Positions 46,106-56,944 are shown, counted from the stretch's first letter. The stretch is 64,000 bases of DNA from Angiostrongylus vasorum (GCA_018806985.1 JADANN010000013.1:930001-994000); one strand, 5' to 3'. Notes: generated by a model from the sequence alone, not told the origin. A program made the numbers and translations.

Positions 46106-46170
46106 AGAAATTTCGTTGTTAAACGATTCGTCGTCATCATCGTCGCTGAACGACTGAACGGTTCCGTTGG
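46106..46170 (-). CDS. Possible acidic exon
   Basis: On the minus strand, acceptor TTCATCCTCAAG and donor ATTTCT|GTAGAA enclose two bases plus 21 codons, NGTVQSFSDDDDDESFNNEI and S. The Asp/Ser run resembles a casein-kinase-type acidic linker. Another frame (Thr/Met-rich) is also open. No partner exon is proven. Confidence 0.3.
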
Positions 46171-46448
46171 CTTGAGGATGAAGAACGAAAAAGGCGAGAG
46201 TGTTGGCGAGACTAGCATTTTACTGCACTTACTATTGTTTACCGCTTACCTTCTTAATCAGCCCCCGAATGTGATTGAAAGCGAATCAATATCGATAGCA
46301 CAGCAATAGAGCTCACATTGGTCAATCGTATTTCGTTTCCCAAAAGACATCCCAAATTTGGCGGCAGCTCATGTTCAGAATGCTGAAGATCCACAACAGA
46401 GAAAAAACTTGAACGGCGTAGAACACCAAAAAAGTGGCCTTTCGGTAA

Positions 46449-46736
46449 TAAAAGATACAAGTTACCCTGATCAATCCCTGAGGGATGTGAGGGGATGCGC
46501 CATGCATTTGACTTCATTAGGTATCGTTGGAGGTGATTGAACGCATATCTAGCCTTTATAATGACTCACGGCTGCCTACCGATATATCGAGCCAGTGTTG
46601 CTATCCTCTCAGACAAGTCTGGTACCAATTCGCCGAACCCGAAGAGATGGAAGGGTTGGGGAGCCACGGACACAGGGATCGATCCTATGTGTGCGTTGGA
46701 GGGCGCTTCCGACCACTGCGTCACACGTGCCCTTGT
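46449..46736 (-). mobile_element. SINE family A with probable target-site duplication
   Basis: Minus strand: CTGATCAATCCCTGAGGGAT, TCTCAGACAAGTCTGGTACC, box B-like GGGATCGATCCTATG, and head GACCACTGCGTCACACGTGC. A short internal duplication (GGGATGTGAGGGGATG) is specific to this copy. Flanks CTTTCGGTAA (46439-46448) and CTTTCAGTAA (46737-46746) agree at 9 of 10. Confidence 0.82.
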
Positions 46737-46749
46737 CTTTCAGTAAAGC

Positions 46750-47850
46750 GGTTTCAAATCGACAACAATTGAGTTATGTTTGTTGGCTTACAGATGCAGC
46801 CATAAATCGTTCAGTCTATCGCCATTGTAGTCGAATTGTGTTTGTAAGCTTCAGTTGCACTTCACAATAGAATCCATGAAAAACGATCTGCTGTGACTGT
46901 CTAATGGAAGCATTGTACGTTTGGCGTTCCAGTTATGAAACGATGTAGTTCAGTAGCCAGCTACTGAGTCAGTTGTTTCCTTCTTGGCAAAGAAAGGAAT
47001 AGAACAGCAAGAGGCGATAGGAAAAGGAACTTCTTGTTGACTAGTACTTCAGGCGAAAAATGTCCCGCAATGAATTTTCCAAGGCAGTAGATTATCTTCA
47101 TTGAACTTAGTGCAGCAGGAAGTGGCGTCTTACAAAAAACTCCTTTCAGACCCATCGAGTATAACCATTTTCTCCAGATCTGTGTCGAAAGCGATTTGCG
47201 ACCACAAATATTTACTAAATGAAGAACCAAATACATCGAGCCAGACGGTCTGTTCGAAAACAATTCATCATATCCAACACAAAGACCATTATGCGGTTTT
47301 GTGCTCCATATTGAAAAAGTACAGCTGAAATACTACGGAATGTTGACGAAATGTTAGAGATACAGGAGTGTAACGCTGAAATGTACCAGCGAATTCAACA
47401 AAACAAACAGAATCCCCGGCTTATTTTGAGCGTTCGGCACAGAACTGACACAAGGTAGATGCGACTACCGTATTGCCTATGATAAGGGACTAAGATGTAA
47501 GTCGCCTAGAGAGCCAGTACTGATTCCATGGATTGCTGATGAGCCATCATCACCAACAAATCTAGTTAATCAGCAACCTAATGGTAGTAGATCAACAGGA
47601 AAAGACGACTTCTTTCCATTTATTTATTTCGTTTCTCACTTCATATTCCATATCCATTCACATTTTAGTTAGGCGAAATTCAGAAGTGAAGAGAAATGTT
47701 CGAAAGTTGATGATCGTCAACAGTCATTCGTCTTCATACATTGGTGGTTTTCCACATTCTGTGACAATCTCAGTATCTTAGTCGCCAATTTGTAGAGACT
47801 GTTACCTAACGTGGTTCTCAACACATCACAAGGTGCACTTCATAAAAGCA
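46750..47850. other. No supported gene
   Basis: AT-rich. The frames at 46961-47263 (minus) and 47101-47328 and 47581-47781 (plus) have no splice context. Confidence 0.4.
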
Positions 47851-47856
47851 CTCCGA

Positions 47857-47986
47857 TTCAACAACGACGATGCTGAGATTTTCGCAAAACTTGCACCCCG
47901 GGCTAGACCGAACCACGATTTCCCTTTCCGGGGGCTCGCGCATTACACACTGCGCCACGGAGGACCTTACTCTGCGTTTCTCTTAG
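47857..47986 (-). repeat. SINE family B copy, left arm of an inverted pair
   Basis: Minus strand: ACGATGCTGAGATTTTCGCA, AAACTTGCACCCCGGGCTAG, box B-like ACCGAACCACGATTTCC and TTACACACTGCGCCACGGAG. Its 5' part abuts the SINE A insertion at 48001. Confidence 0.75.
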
Positions 47987-48000
47987 CTAGTTTTCTGGTA

Positions 48001-48280
48001 AAAGGATAAAGGGATAAAGCTCTCAGTGTTTGATCAATCCCTGAGGATGCGCCATGCATTCGACTTGATTAAGTATCGTTGAAGGTGAATACATATTTCG
48101 CCGTTACAATGACTGGCGGTGGGTTACCGATGTATCGAGCCAATGCTGCTGTCCTCCCAGACAAGTCTGGTACCAATTTGGCCGACCCCGGAGGGATGGA
48201 AGAGTTGGTGAGCCATGGGCGTGGGGATCTATTTCACGTGTGTGTCGCAGTGGTGCCTCTAACCACTCACCACACGCGCC
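48001..48280 (-). mobile_element. SINE family A with perfect 14-bp target-site duplication
   Basis: Full-length minus-strand copy: AGGATAAAGGGATAAAGCTC tail, TCCCAGACAAGTCTGGTACC, GACCCCGGAGGGATGGAAGA, and head ACCACTCACCACACGCGCC. Both flanks are CTAGTTTTCTGGTA (47987-48000 and 48281-48294), so this is probably the youngest insertion in the window. Confidence 0.93.
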
Positions 48281-48307
48281 CTAGTTTTCTGGTAGATAGA
48301 AAATTTC

Positions 48308-48378
48308 TCAATCGTGGTTCGATCTGGTCCGGAGTCCAAGTTTTGCGAATATCTGAGCATCGTCGTGGTTGGTTTCGC
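48308..48378 (+). repeat. SINE family B fragment, right arm of an inverted pair
   Basis: Plus strand: AATCGTGGTTCGATCTGGTC (box B-like), GGAGTCCAAGTTTTGCGAAT and TCTGAGCATCGTCGTGGTTG. It is the reverse complement, with substitutions, of 47857-47925. Confidence 0.75.
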
Positions 48379-48384
48379 ATAATA

Positions 48385-49055
48385 ATCTGAAAATTGTAGT
48401 AGGCAGTAAGAAGAAAAGTAAACCCTCCAAGCTCTTCGTGGCTTTGAATCGTTCGATCGATTGATTCCACTACTTTAATAATCATCATTCGCTTATATAA
48501 ACTAGTAATGAAGCCGAAATTAACGAAATCCCTAGGGACCACTTGTATCCAGAAGAACAGTGCTGTCTAGTGATCGGCTTGATATCAATGCGAAACAAAC
48601 AAAGTGTATTGCTTCGAGGCACCGTATCGGCATAGGCGTTCTGTCTGCTGTTTAGCAGCATGTAGAGCCGCATTATCTGTTACGTCGTAAACATTTTTTG
48701 TTTGAACTGAAGGCCCATACCAGACACATTGTTAACGTTTGCTTTTCAGTGTTTAGGATGTAGTTGCGAAACGGCTAGATAACATTACACGTACCACGTG
48801 GAAGAATTGTCGTTATAGAGTAGCATAATTGTATTAGACGTTAGGTAGAGAAGGACATGATCAATGCTCAGAAAAGAGATCGATGTCATTTCTTAATTGG
48901 TAATCACCACCTCGATCCAAACTGTGTGATCTCAAATATTTTTAAATGCGAAAGTCCAATAAAAACAAGAAAAGTATCACTGTTAGAAAGATTTGATAGA
49001 ACATGTATAAGTTACATCTTCTACATAGAAGAACTGTAAAGGCACATGATTTCGG
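48385..49055. other. No supported gene
   Basis: AT-rich; the plus-strand frame at 48857-49039 has no exon features. Confidence 0.4.
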
Positions 49056-49070
49056 AGCACTATGCAGACA

Positions 49071-49447
49071 TAACTGAATATTTGGACACTTGGATGGTTC
49101 GTATTCAGTGGCTGTGTGGGCCCCAGCACGATTTCCGTTCTTCAGAGATTTGCTGATTTAGACGTTCTGGTTCCCTGGAACCCCGAGGTTAGTCTAGTCG
49201 AAGCCTTCCTCAGGTCGTCACCACTGCAGGCAGTCGCCTGCTGCCTTTGTGGATCAGAGGGAGATTTGCCACCATGCGGCTAATTTGATACCAGGACGGC
49301 CGTGATTCCTGCTATTGGTTTAATCTTAACTGAGCTACCGGATGGAAACTCTTTCTCAGCTTGGAAAACTCTGGTGGGGGATGAATCCCTCGCTGTACAT
49401 CACAGTCCTAAGGAACACCTCCGACTCATCTGTAAACCGTTGTGGGG
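49071..49447 (+). mobile_element. Family C copy with probable target-site duplication
   Basis: Diverged plus-strand copy: GTGGGCCCCAGCACGATTTC, GCAGGCAGTCGCCTGCTGCC, GATCAGAGGGAGATTTGCCA, CTGTACATCACAGTCC. Flanks CTATGCAGACA (49060-49070) and CTATGTAGATA (49448-49458) agree at 9 of 11. A small duplication (CGCCTGCTGCC) breaks the usual frame. Confidence 0.78.
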
Positions 49448-49459
49448 CTATGTAGATAC

Positions 49460-50580
49460 ATAGACAATAAAGATCACTTTCAAACATTTTCTGTAATGCA
49501 GTCTCAAGTTTTGTCCGGAAAAAAATCAGCAAATAAATGGCGAAATATAGAAATAAATGCATGAGCAAATAGATATGTAGATAAAAGAATGTATACAAAT
49601 ATATGTTCATTCTCTTACAACGTTGTCGATCGCTGGGTAGGTCGAGCAAAAGAAGAAACCGTGCTGCAAGAAACATGCTCGTTAGCTGGCAGAGTTCTAT
49701 CCACATCGGCTATCCAATAGTGACGACCTAGGAATTCCCAACCACAGCTATCGAGGTGATTGCAGAGATTCCACGCTCAGCCAGCATTTGTAGCGCAAAT
49801 GAAGAAAGACGAACAATTTTCAAGCCACAGTCGATCTAACGGACGAAATGGACCAACTTGAACCGTAATGGATAACAGTGGCAAGACTACGAAACAAATG
49901 AGAGAAGTGCTGGCACCAGCACGAAATGTGAGGACTATCCATCTTAATATGTAGGAAACGAACTAAATGCAAGCAGACATAACTGCACTGTTGCGAAATT
50001 AAAACTGCGAAGAAGATCAACGGCGAAAGACCATGTACTCGTCTCTAAAAACGGTCATGAGAGTTCAATTAATTATCGTCAACTTTAGAGATCGCTAGTG
50101 GTAAAATCGATTCTATGAAACAATAAGACGATAGAATGAATGTTTCCCTTCGGTGAAAACACCAGCAAATGCTAACCTATTTAAATTAATGACTGATCTT
50201 TAAGGGTTTCAGTGAATGACGTGGCGATGTAAGACAGCAATTACAACGCCGTTTTACGAATGATGAAGGGATAAACGAATGAAAAATAGAGATGAATGGA
50301 TCAGATGAATAAAGTAAGAGTTGCTGCGTTGTTGTTGAAGGAGCGGAAGAACCAGGTGGTGGTAAACTTGACTGATAACGATGCGTCCGGAAGTGCGGTT
50401 GGGCAATAAGCGATTCAGAGCCGTGTCGTAGGCTAGCTGTTTTTGACAGAGAACGGTGACAATACTAAGCACGACGAAATGTGAAACGGAACCACCGCAA
50501 AAAAATATTTCAAAGAAAATACAACCTCAGAGAATTCATCCTCGACTAAGGAACAAACTAGCTCAGCCTTCCCTCTAAAC
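49460..50580. other. No supported gene
   Basis: AT-rich. The minus-strand frame at 49356-49706 is partly family C and partly Tyr/Leu-rich AT sequence. No exon. Confidence 0.4.
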
Positions 50581-50665
50581 CGCCGTGGTCTGGAGAACCG
50601 CCGTGGTTTGAAGGACCACCTACTAATGGAGGCCGTACACAAGTAGCGAACCGTTGGCCATCACG

Positions 50666-50887
50666 ATGACTAACTTCTTGGATGATAATTCAATTCTGTG
50701 TGTGAGAGAATCGCAATCACATACCACGTGCACATCGGCTAAAACTGCTACGCAAATCGACCAAGAAATAAGCAAATGTAGTGGATTTGAAGAAAACGAA
50801 ATCTGTTTAAACGTCAGGCACATCGAGCCAGAGACTGTCGGGTCAACTCATGAAAAACAGAGGGAACTTAAAAAGTATATTTGGTAG
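50666..50887 (+). CDS. Candidate small protein or exon, unidentified
   Basis: An ATG at 50666 opens 73 codons to a TAG: MTNFLDDNSILCVRESQSHT continues to SAKTATQIDQEISKCSGFEE and ends ELKKYIW. The composition is balanced and non-repetitive, unlike most frames here. There is no signal peptide, no splice site and no known motif. Just upstream, CCGCCGTGG is repeated 18 bp apart (50579-50608). The opposite strand is also open, so this may be chance. Confidence 0.25.
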   Translation: MTNFLDDNSILCVRESQSHTTCTSAKTATQIDQEISKCSGFEENEICLNVRHIEPETVGSTHEKQRELKKYIW

Positions 50888-51170
50888 CGACTTTATCACT
50901 CTCATTTGCCACCGAATACCGACGCTTCCTCTATTGTCATTTCGCACGTTCCTCCCATAAACAACAGCTAATTTATAAAGCTCAAAGTATGAAGTGAATG
51001 TTCTCGTCTGGACACACCACCATGATGTTGCTGTGGGGTGGGGTGTGGAGGAGGGGAGGATTTTAAGTCTCTAACGACTGTATTCTTCCGTAAAATATTA
51101 AATGATGCTTTCTCCGCATTGGAATCAGACCTTCTCGAGAGTTGCGTCGTTGTACGTCAACTTTAAATAG

Positions 51171-51213
51171 ATGTCATGTCATGTCATGTCATGTCATGTC
51201 ATGTCATGTCATG
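51171..51213. repeat. ATGTC pentanucleotide tandem repeat
   Basis: Eight perfect copies of ATGTC followed by ATG. The absence of any interruption implies recent expansion. Confidence 0.97.
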
Positions 51214-51476
51214 CCGCTTTATAATAATTTTTGACCCGTTTCTACTACGGGCCGGATCATGTGGAACTATAGAGTGAGTAACTCCCTATTTTAAAGCAGT
51301 TACAATTTGTTAATTCACTGCCTTTCTTCGACAAGCAAACACGAAGTTGGTACTACATGGCTGCTCTCCACTAATTGATTGGAATACTTGCAAACAATAG
51401 AACGGTGAGTTTCGTAATAATACCCACGACCGACTTTCCATTAACCTCGGTATTGATCAAATAATTCTCTATATTC

Positions 51477-51951
51477 TTCTTGAGCCAACACAAGGTGTTA
51501 TTTTATTCTTTATCGAAAAACAAGCTGACGTTTCGGCCGATTTCGTCTTCCTCAGAGCCTGAAGAGGTCAACTTGACAGCAATCTACCTCGCCAAACATT
51601 TCCATAACCAAACAGAGAAAATGCTAAGCCAAGATTTCAGTCACATTGAACACAGAATAGCTTCGTCGCACATTCATCGCTTTCTATGAGTCTTCCTTCC
51701 ACTGAATATGTCACGTGGAGACCAACCGCACAGAGTTCACATAGAAGCGTAATGTGCCTCTGACGTCAAAGCAACAGTCTTAAATAGTTCAAACCTTAGT
51801 TTAGCATTTTCTCTATTTGATTATGAAAGTGTTTGGCTTGGTAGATTGCTGTCAACCTTACCTTTCCAGGCTCTAAGGAAGGCGAAATCTGCCGAAACGT
51901 CGGCTTGTTCTGGAATGAAGAATAAAATAACACCTCGTGTTTGCTCAAAAA
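51477..51951. mobile_element. Family D fold-back element with arms of about 158 bp
   Basis: Left arm 51477-51634, right arm 51791-51951, loop of about 155 bp. The arms are inverted copies over their full length, including GGTGTTATTTTATTCTT, GACGTTTCGGC, TTGACAGCAATCTACC and AGAGAAAATGCTAA. The family core reads CTCTAAGGAAGGCGAAATCT and GCCGAAACGTCGGCTTG on the plus strand. No transposase. The 69-codon plus-strand frame at 51480 is the left arm read through. Confidence 0.88.
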
Positions 51952-52021
51952 AAATGTAGAAAACGGTGAGTGTTTGAAAGAAGCTGTTTATTATACGAAC
52001 GCAAATTCATGTGTCAAGTAT

Positions 52022-52190
52022 TATTTGCCAGGGTTATGAAAGTGTTTGGCTGAGGAAATCGCATGTCAGTTTGACCTTTCCAGGATCTGAAGGAGGCGAA
52101 ATCTCCGAAACGTCAGCTATTCTATGCCAATAAATTCTATAATACCAACTTCGTGTTTGTTTATCGAAGAGAAACGGTGAATTATCAATC
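52022..52190 (+). repeat. Family D single arm
   Basis: Same orientation and motif order as the right arm at 51791-51951: GTTATGAAAGTGTTTGGCTG, CAGGATCTGAAGGAGGCGAA, CCGAAACGTCAGCTATTC and TACCAACTTCGTGTTTG. The inverse of its last segment occurs at 51320-51346, so the whole 51.3-52.2 kb block may be one larger nested inverted structure. Confidence 0.75.
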
Positions 52191-52269
52191 AATGACGAGG
52201 TTATTGGAAAGGTGGTCTTGGGAGTTACAATTTGTTCATGTCTTGTAACATTCGACCCAAACTTTTTGT

Positions 52270-52655
52270 ATACTTACTTGATACCTGAACGGCCCGTCAT
52301 CACTAGTTGTGCGAGCCCAGCATAATCATCATTTTTCGGAGATTTGCTGGTTAAGACATTGTGGTTCCCGGAATTCCGAGGACAGCCTGGCCAAATTCTG
52401 CCCCAGGTCGTCACCATGACAGAAAGTCGCAGCCCTTGTGGATCAGAGGGAGATTTACCACCATGCGATTTTGATACCAAAACTGTGTTGGATCTTGGCA
52501 TTGGTTTACTCTTACCTAGGCTTCCTGATGGAAACGCCGGACTTCTTCTCAGCTTGGGAGACTCTGCTAGGGGGGATGAATCCCCCACTGTACATCGCAG
52601 CCCGACACCCAGGAACACGTCCCAGCCACGATGAGACGGTAAACCGTTGGGAGCA
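52270..52655 (+). mobile_element. Family C retroposon, near full length
   Basis: ACTTGATACCTGAACGGCCC start, GATCAGAGGGAGATTTACCA, TTCCTGATGGAAACGCCGGA, and CGGTAAACCGTTGGGAG end. Very similar to 19130-19522. No clear target-site duplication found. Confidence 0.85.
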
Positions 52656-52659
52656 TTTG

Positions 52660-53400
52660 ATTAAGCACTCTTAAGTATTAGCATATTCAACCTTCCTCAT
52701 ATGTTTTGTTTCTTTTAGAAAGAATTACCACTCAAATTAACCGTCTTCACATCAAAGTGATGATGGTCATCTTCCAGTAGATGAAATTGAATATCTTCTG
52801 GCTTTAGCGGTTCCAATAACTGATTCAGATGTTCATCGTGTAGTGCAACACCACTGAGCAGTTTCATGCTCCAGTGATCATACATTCTCGAAGATGAAAG
52901 TGATCAATATTCAACTGAAGATAAACTTATAAGGAACGCGTTAATCATTCAAATGCAAGGAGACACTTTTCTGACCGATCTCCGCACTGCTAAGTGACTC
53001 TTAACGACAGCGGTTGCAAAAAAAATGCACTTAATAAGAAAAATTACCAAAATTTCATGGTTAGGCAGTGGATGGACAGCAGTGGCAAGATTTACAAAAT
53101 TTCGATTTCAAAAAGAATGTAAAGTAAAGCGCTGAACATGGGTGGGACGAAGGTCTACTAGGCCACTACGTTTTTCAAGACGGTCACTATTACTGAGACA
53201 TCGCAGATGACCTTGTGGATCCAGAAATCGCTTGGACGTGTTTCAGTCATACAAGGTGACGGGTAGACCTTATCATCCCTTTCTCACGTGAGATTCATCT
53301 GTGTCACATGTTGTCTGGTTAGTTGTTGAGTAATGCAATTGATTACTAGTAGACTTCATCTGAGAGAATCCGAAAGCAACCGCACACCGAAACCATCTGT
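52660..53400. other. No supported gene
   Basis: AT-rich; no frame above 60 codons and no recognised repeat. ACAGCAGTGGCAAGATTTAC near 53078 resembles ATAACAGTGGCAAGACTACG near 49868, possibly a shared old repeat. Confidence 0.4.
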
Positions 53401-53405
53401 GAGAC

Positions 53406-53545
53406 ATGTTCACTTCTAGGCAAGCCGGGCTTGTGGATAGAAAGGTTGAACATTTTCCCAGTTTCTGAGAGTCTGTACAAGACGAATCATGCCATGCTGT
53501 ACATCCCAGTTCGGCAACCGGAAACTAACTCCAGCCACGACGAGA
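53406..53545 (+). repeat. Family C 3' fragment, degenerate
   Basis: GGGCTTGTGGATAGAAAGGT, then GCTGTACATCCCAGTTCGGC and CTCCAGCCACGACGAGACAG follow the 3' half of family C. Confidence 0.5.
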
Positions 53546-53613
53546 CAGGAGTTAACACATTAGCCAAAAACCCTAAAAATAATTGAAAGGAATCAAGTTA
53601 AATAGTTCTGTAG

Positions 53614-53836
53614 CTTCTATAATGCTGAGATATTTGCAAAACCCCGTACCGCAGGTGTCTACGGTGTGGAACGAACGCGCTATTGTCCTTTCCGTGGAGT
53701 AACGCGTTCATCACTACACCATGCGGGTGCTTCGTTTCGCCTGTCTCTCAGCTAATTCTCGATTTGGGCTCACCAGATCAGTACCGTTGGCGGGTGATTG
53801 CCGATGGCAAAGATCGACAGATCAGCATTATAGAAG
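53614..53836 (-). mobile_element. SINE family B copy with 15-bp inverted ends
   Basis: CTTCTATAATGCTGA at 53614-53628 and its exact reverse complement at 53822-53836 bound the copy. The left two thirds are a minus-strand family B core (GAACGAACGCGCTATTGTCC, CTTCGTTTCGCCTGTCTCTC). The right third (GATTTGGGCTCACCAGATCA...) is the 5' segment of the 14556-14778 copy but in the opposite relative orientation. Confidence 0.75.
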
Positions 53837-53839
53837 TTA

Positions 53840-55650
53840 TATTTCGCAACATACCCTGCTATTGAAAAGAATAGGCAGTAAATAAAAGGTTAAGTTCTGC
53901 AGTTGTCTATCAAATAAGTTACTAGGAGACGTTACAAAGCTCCTACGAGACTTGACCGTTATTTGTTTAGCTTCGGTTTTTCTTTTGTTTCTTTTCTTCT
54001 AAACACACTTCAAAAAGAGATCTGTTTACTCCAACCGGACTCGTTTCACTTAGGCGTCACATCAAAACAACGCGTTTCTGAGTGTTTGGGCGTTTAGCGA
54101 GTACAAATGGATAATGGCGACTTTTCGTAGTTTCCTCTTAAGTACTCATCAATTCGCTGTCTCACAGTGATTGGTCTGCTGTCTATGCTGGCATAACTAC
54201 GTTTCATCACGTTGATAAATCCTAGGAATACGCTGATAAGATTCTAAATCTGTAGATGACGTTGCGAAAGTGGGCACTGTTGGTTAATCGCATAAGCTGT
54301 AGGTACATGGACAGCAACGTAATGGTGTGACGGTGAAGATCAGAATATTATTCGACTAAATGGAAAAGAAGAAGTAGAAGAAAAGAAGAAGATAAAATCT
54401 ACGTCGGATAAATGAATGCATGTCTTAGCATTTATCATCGGCGACATGCTATCGAGGTTTTTGGCTAATTCCAGAGGCTTGCCGATCTGATCATAGTCGG
54501 TCAATGCACGACTCCGACGTGACAAGCCAAAAATCATCCAACGAATTCGATGCGATTCAGCATCGAGTGTTCCATGAGTGGCTCACGAGAATCGTACATG
54601 ATTCTCACGAATGGCATCAATTATAAGGCAATATAACATTTGCGACGCAGAAAAAAACACACACACACACACACAGACGATCAGCGTCCAAAATAACGAC
54701 GGCGGTGGGAAGGCGTTATGTTGACGAGACAGTCATGACACCTACTCACTTTTTGAGCAACTCCTAGGTTATTCAAACAGAAGTCACGAACTCTCAAGCA
54801 GCTTTACTCTGCAACAACGCCTGGGCAAAACATTCGGAACGTTCAAGTGGCGAGATTATTTCTGACTACTGTGATGAATCAGCTTTAGATTTCACTAGCT
54901 CAAACAATGCTGAAATGAAGTGTAGTGAAGACAAGCACAAGGTTACAATGGTTTCGTAAATCTGACAGTTTTGGGGTTTCTATAATCATTTAGAACGATT
55001 GTCTCAGCCAACTATCATCATATTGACAATTCATCTCGAATACACCTGCTGAATGGACCTAAACATTAAATCTTTTATTGATAGAATCGATAACTATAGA
55101 AAATAGCATGCATATGAAAGTGAAAATATGAAGTGGTATCGTGTAGGCAGCACATTATTTAGGAAGGTTATTTACATGTAGCAAAAAGAGCAGAAGTCAA
55201 TTAGAGGAATGTTAAAAACTGAGAGAAAAAAGAAGAGGAAAGGAGAAAAGAGAAGGAAGAGGAAACGCAGAAGAGAAAGGAGACAGACCTATGTGTCGTT
55301 TTTGCAGCCCGAATACAGACCGAACTGTTATCAATCTAGGTTCACTAATAGCACTGCTAGGCAAGACATATGAGCAGATGTCGTTCAATGAAGATGAGGA
55401 ACGCAGAGGAACAGAATTAGTTCAATGAAGAGTGTTCTACGGCACAAACCACCTCGACGTCTGCGTCCAGTTCGAAAATGATGTTGAGAGTGAACATTCA
55501 CTAACATCCCACGGATGAGAAAGAGAAGAGATCAGAAGTCATCAATAAGAGTGTTCTACAGTGTAGATTTACTGCATTTCTGCAGTTAACACAAACACTG
55601 AATTGCTATTGCCAAACGCTGGCAAGGTTCATAGATGAGGAAGATAGCGA
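53840..55650. other. No supported gene; microsatellite and purine run
   Basis: A perfect CA repeat lies at 54656-54674 and a long purine-rich run (AGAAGAGGAAAGGAGAAAAG) at about 55215-55290. No exon-like frame. Confidence 0.45.
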
Positions 55651-55659
55651 AGCAGAAGT

Positions 55660-55984
55660 CACCTGTATCACCAGTTGTCCCGCTGACCGTCGAGTGACTC
55701 GAGCGCGCGCCAGTAAACCTTCCATTTTTCCCTGTCGTGTGCAAGAGTAATCCAGTGGGCTGTGCTCATTCTAGGGCTTTATTGAGCATCATACCTTTTT
55801 TTGTAGGCTCTTCGTGAAGAATTCTGACCATCGGGTCGGTGGTCTTCCTGCAGCGCGTTTAACATCCCGAGGCGTCCACTCACTAACGGCTCTTGTCCAT
55901 TGGTTGTCGTTCATACACATTACGTGTCCGGCCCAGCTTATCTTTCGACTGTTTGGCGTAACGTAACGCTTTTACGCCAAACAG
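55660..55984 (-). pseudogene. RTE-like LINE 3' fragment
   Basis: On the minus strand the frame gives KISWAGHVMCMNDNQWTRAV, then WTPRDVKRAAGRPPTRWSEF and FTKSL, the C-terminal end of the reverse-transcriptase ORF expected after the part preserved at 1500-4460. It ends abruptly at a perfect 13-bp inverted repeat (55949-55961 and 55972-55984). Stops and a frameshift follow, so it is dead. Confidence 0.8.
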
Positions 55985-55989
55985 CGAAG

Positions 55990-56670
55990 CAGAAGTAGTT
56001 GAAAAAAATGTGCTACAGAGTCGGGCAGCTTTGATACAGAGGCCAACCACAAAAATGGACGGTACTTCTAATCAATGTCTACTGCGTAAACCAATTACAT
56101 CACTCATAATGATTAAGGAAAGCGAGAGATTCTTTTAGTGAAATGTTTTCAGGTAGTTTTAGAACGATGTTCGAAAATTTAGCACATTGTTTCTACCCTC
56201 TACACTCCATGTTGTGTAAAAAAAATCGGGCGAAAGTTATTGAACTGGAGAATACCGAACAGATTATTGGTTCCGACGATGAAGCTAACTGACTATTATC
56301 TTTCGTAGCCAGCTAGTTCGCTCAGAAATGTCACCTACTAAACCATTGAAAACAACTTCATGCAAGGATCTCACTCTTCACGACTAGTTGAAGGACCTCC
56401 ACTAAGCAAACAGACTAAAGAAAACCGATGATCAGCATTTACACGTTAATTACTTAAATATTCCGTAGTCGGTTCACCTACGTCACATTACACTAATAAA
56501 ACTTGGATACAAGATGACGACAGATGATGGTGATGAACCTATACGAATTACAGAAGCATCGACATCTAAATATAATAAGCCACAATTTCGACCGTTTAGT
56601 TGACGACAAACAATGAAAATATCGTACTCAATCGATGCAATGCATGCTCTCCATAAACTCCATAAAAATA
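55990..56670. other. No supported gene
   Basis: AT-rich with no frame of interest before the CA microsatellite. Confidence 0.45.
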
Positions 56671-56677
56671 AAACAGG

Positions 56678-56717
56678 ACACACACATACATACATGTATA
56701 TACATACATGTACACAC

Positions 56718-56770
<53 letters not shown>

Positions 56771-56775
56771 TACAC
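56678..56775. repeat. CA/CATA microsatellite
   Basis: An imperfect ACATAC/ATGTAC segment leads into an uninterrupted CA run at 56722-56766. Cys/Val and His/Thr frames here are artefacts of the repeat. Confidence 0.97.
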
Positions 56776-56862
56776 CGATCTGCATCTTGTAAGCAGGTAC
56801 TAGCTATACCAGACGGATAGAAGGACGAACGGAGAACGTAAGGAAGAACATATTGAGTGTAC

Positions 56863-56935
56863 ATGCTGACAGGCGCCGCCGTTGTTCGACCGGCAGTACA
56901 CCAAGGAGCTGTCGTCGAGAAGCGGTAGGGTGCAG
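56863..56935 (-). CDS. Possible exon, frame ambiguous
   Basis: On the minus strand, acceptor TGATGTATTAG opens a GC-richer segment that is open in all three frames. One frame, ending at the donor CAGCAT|GTACAC, reads CTLPLLDDSSLVYCRSNNGG and ACQH; its single leading base would complete the codon left by 58830-58935. Another reads HPTASRRQLLGVLPVEQRRR and runs further. The choice cannot be made from sequence alone. Confidence 0.3.
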
Positions 56936-56944
56936 CTAATACAT

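Noticed and set aside
56483..56864. Cys/Val-rich frames as cysteine-rich peptides
   Set aside because: They are the CA repeat at 56678-56775 read in different frames.
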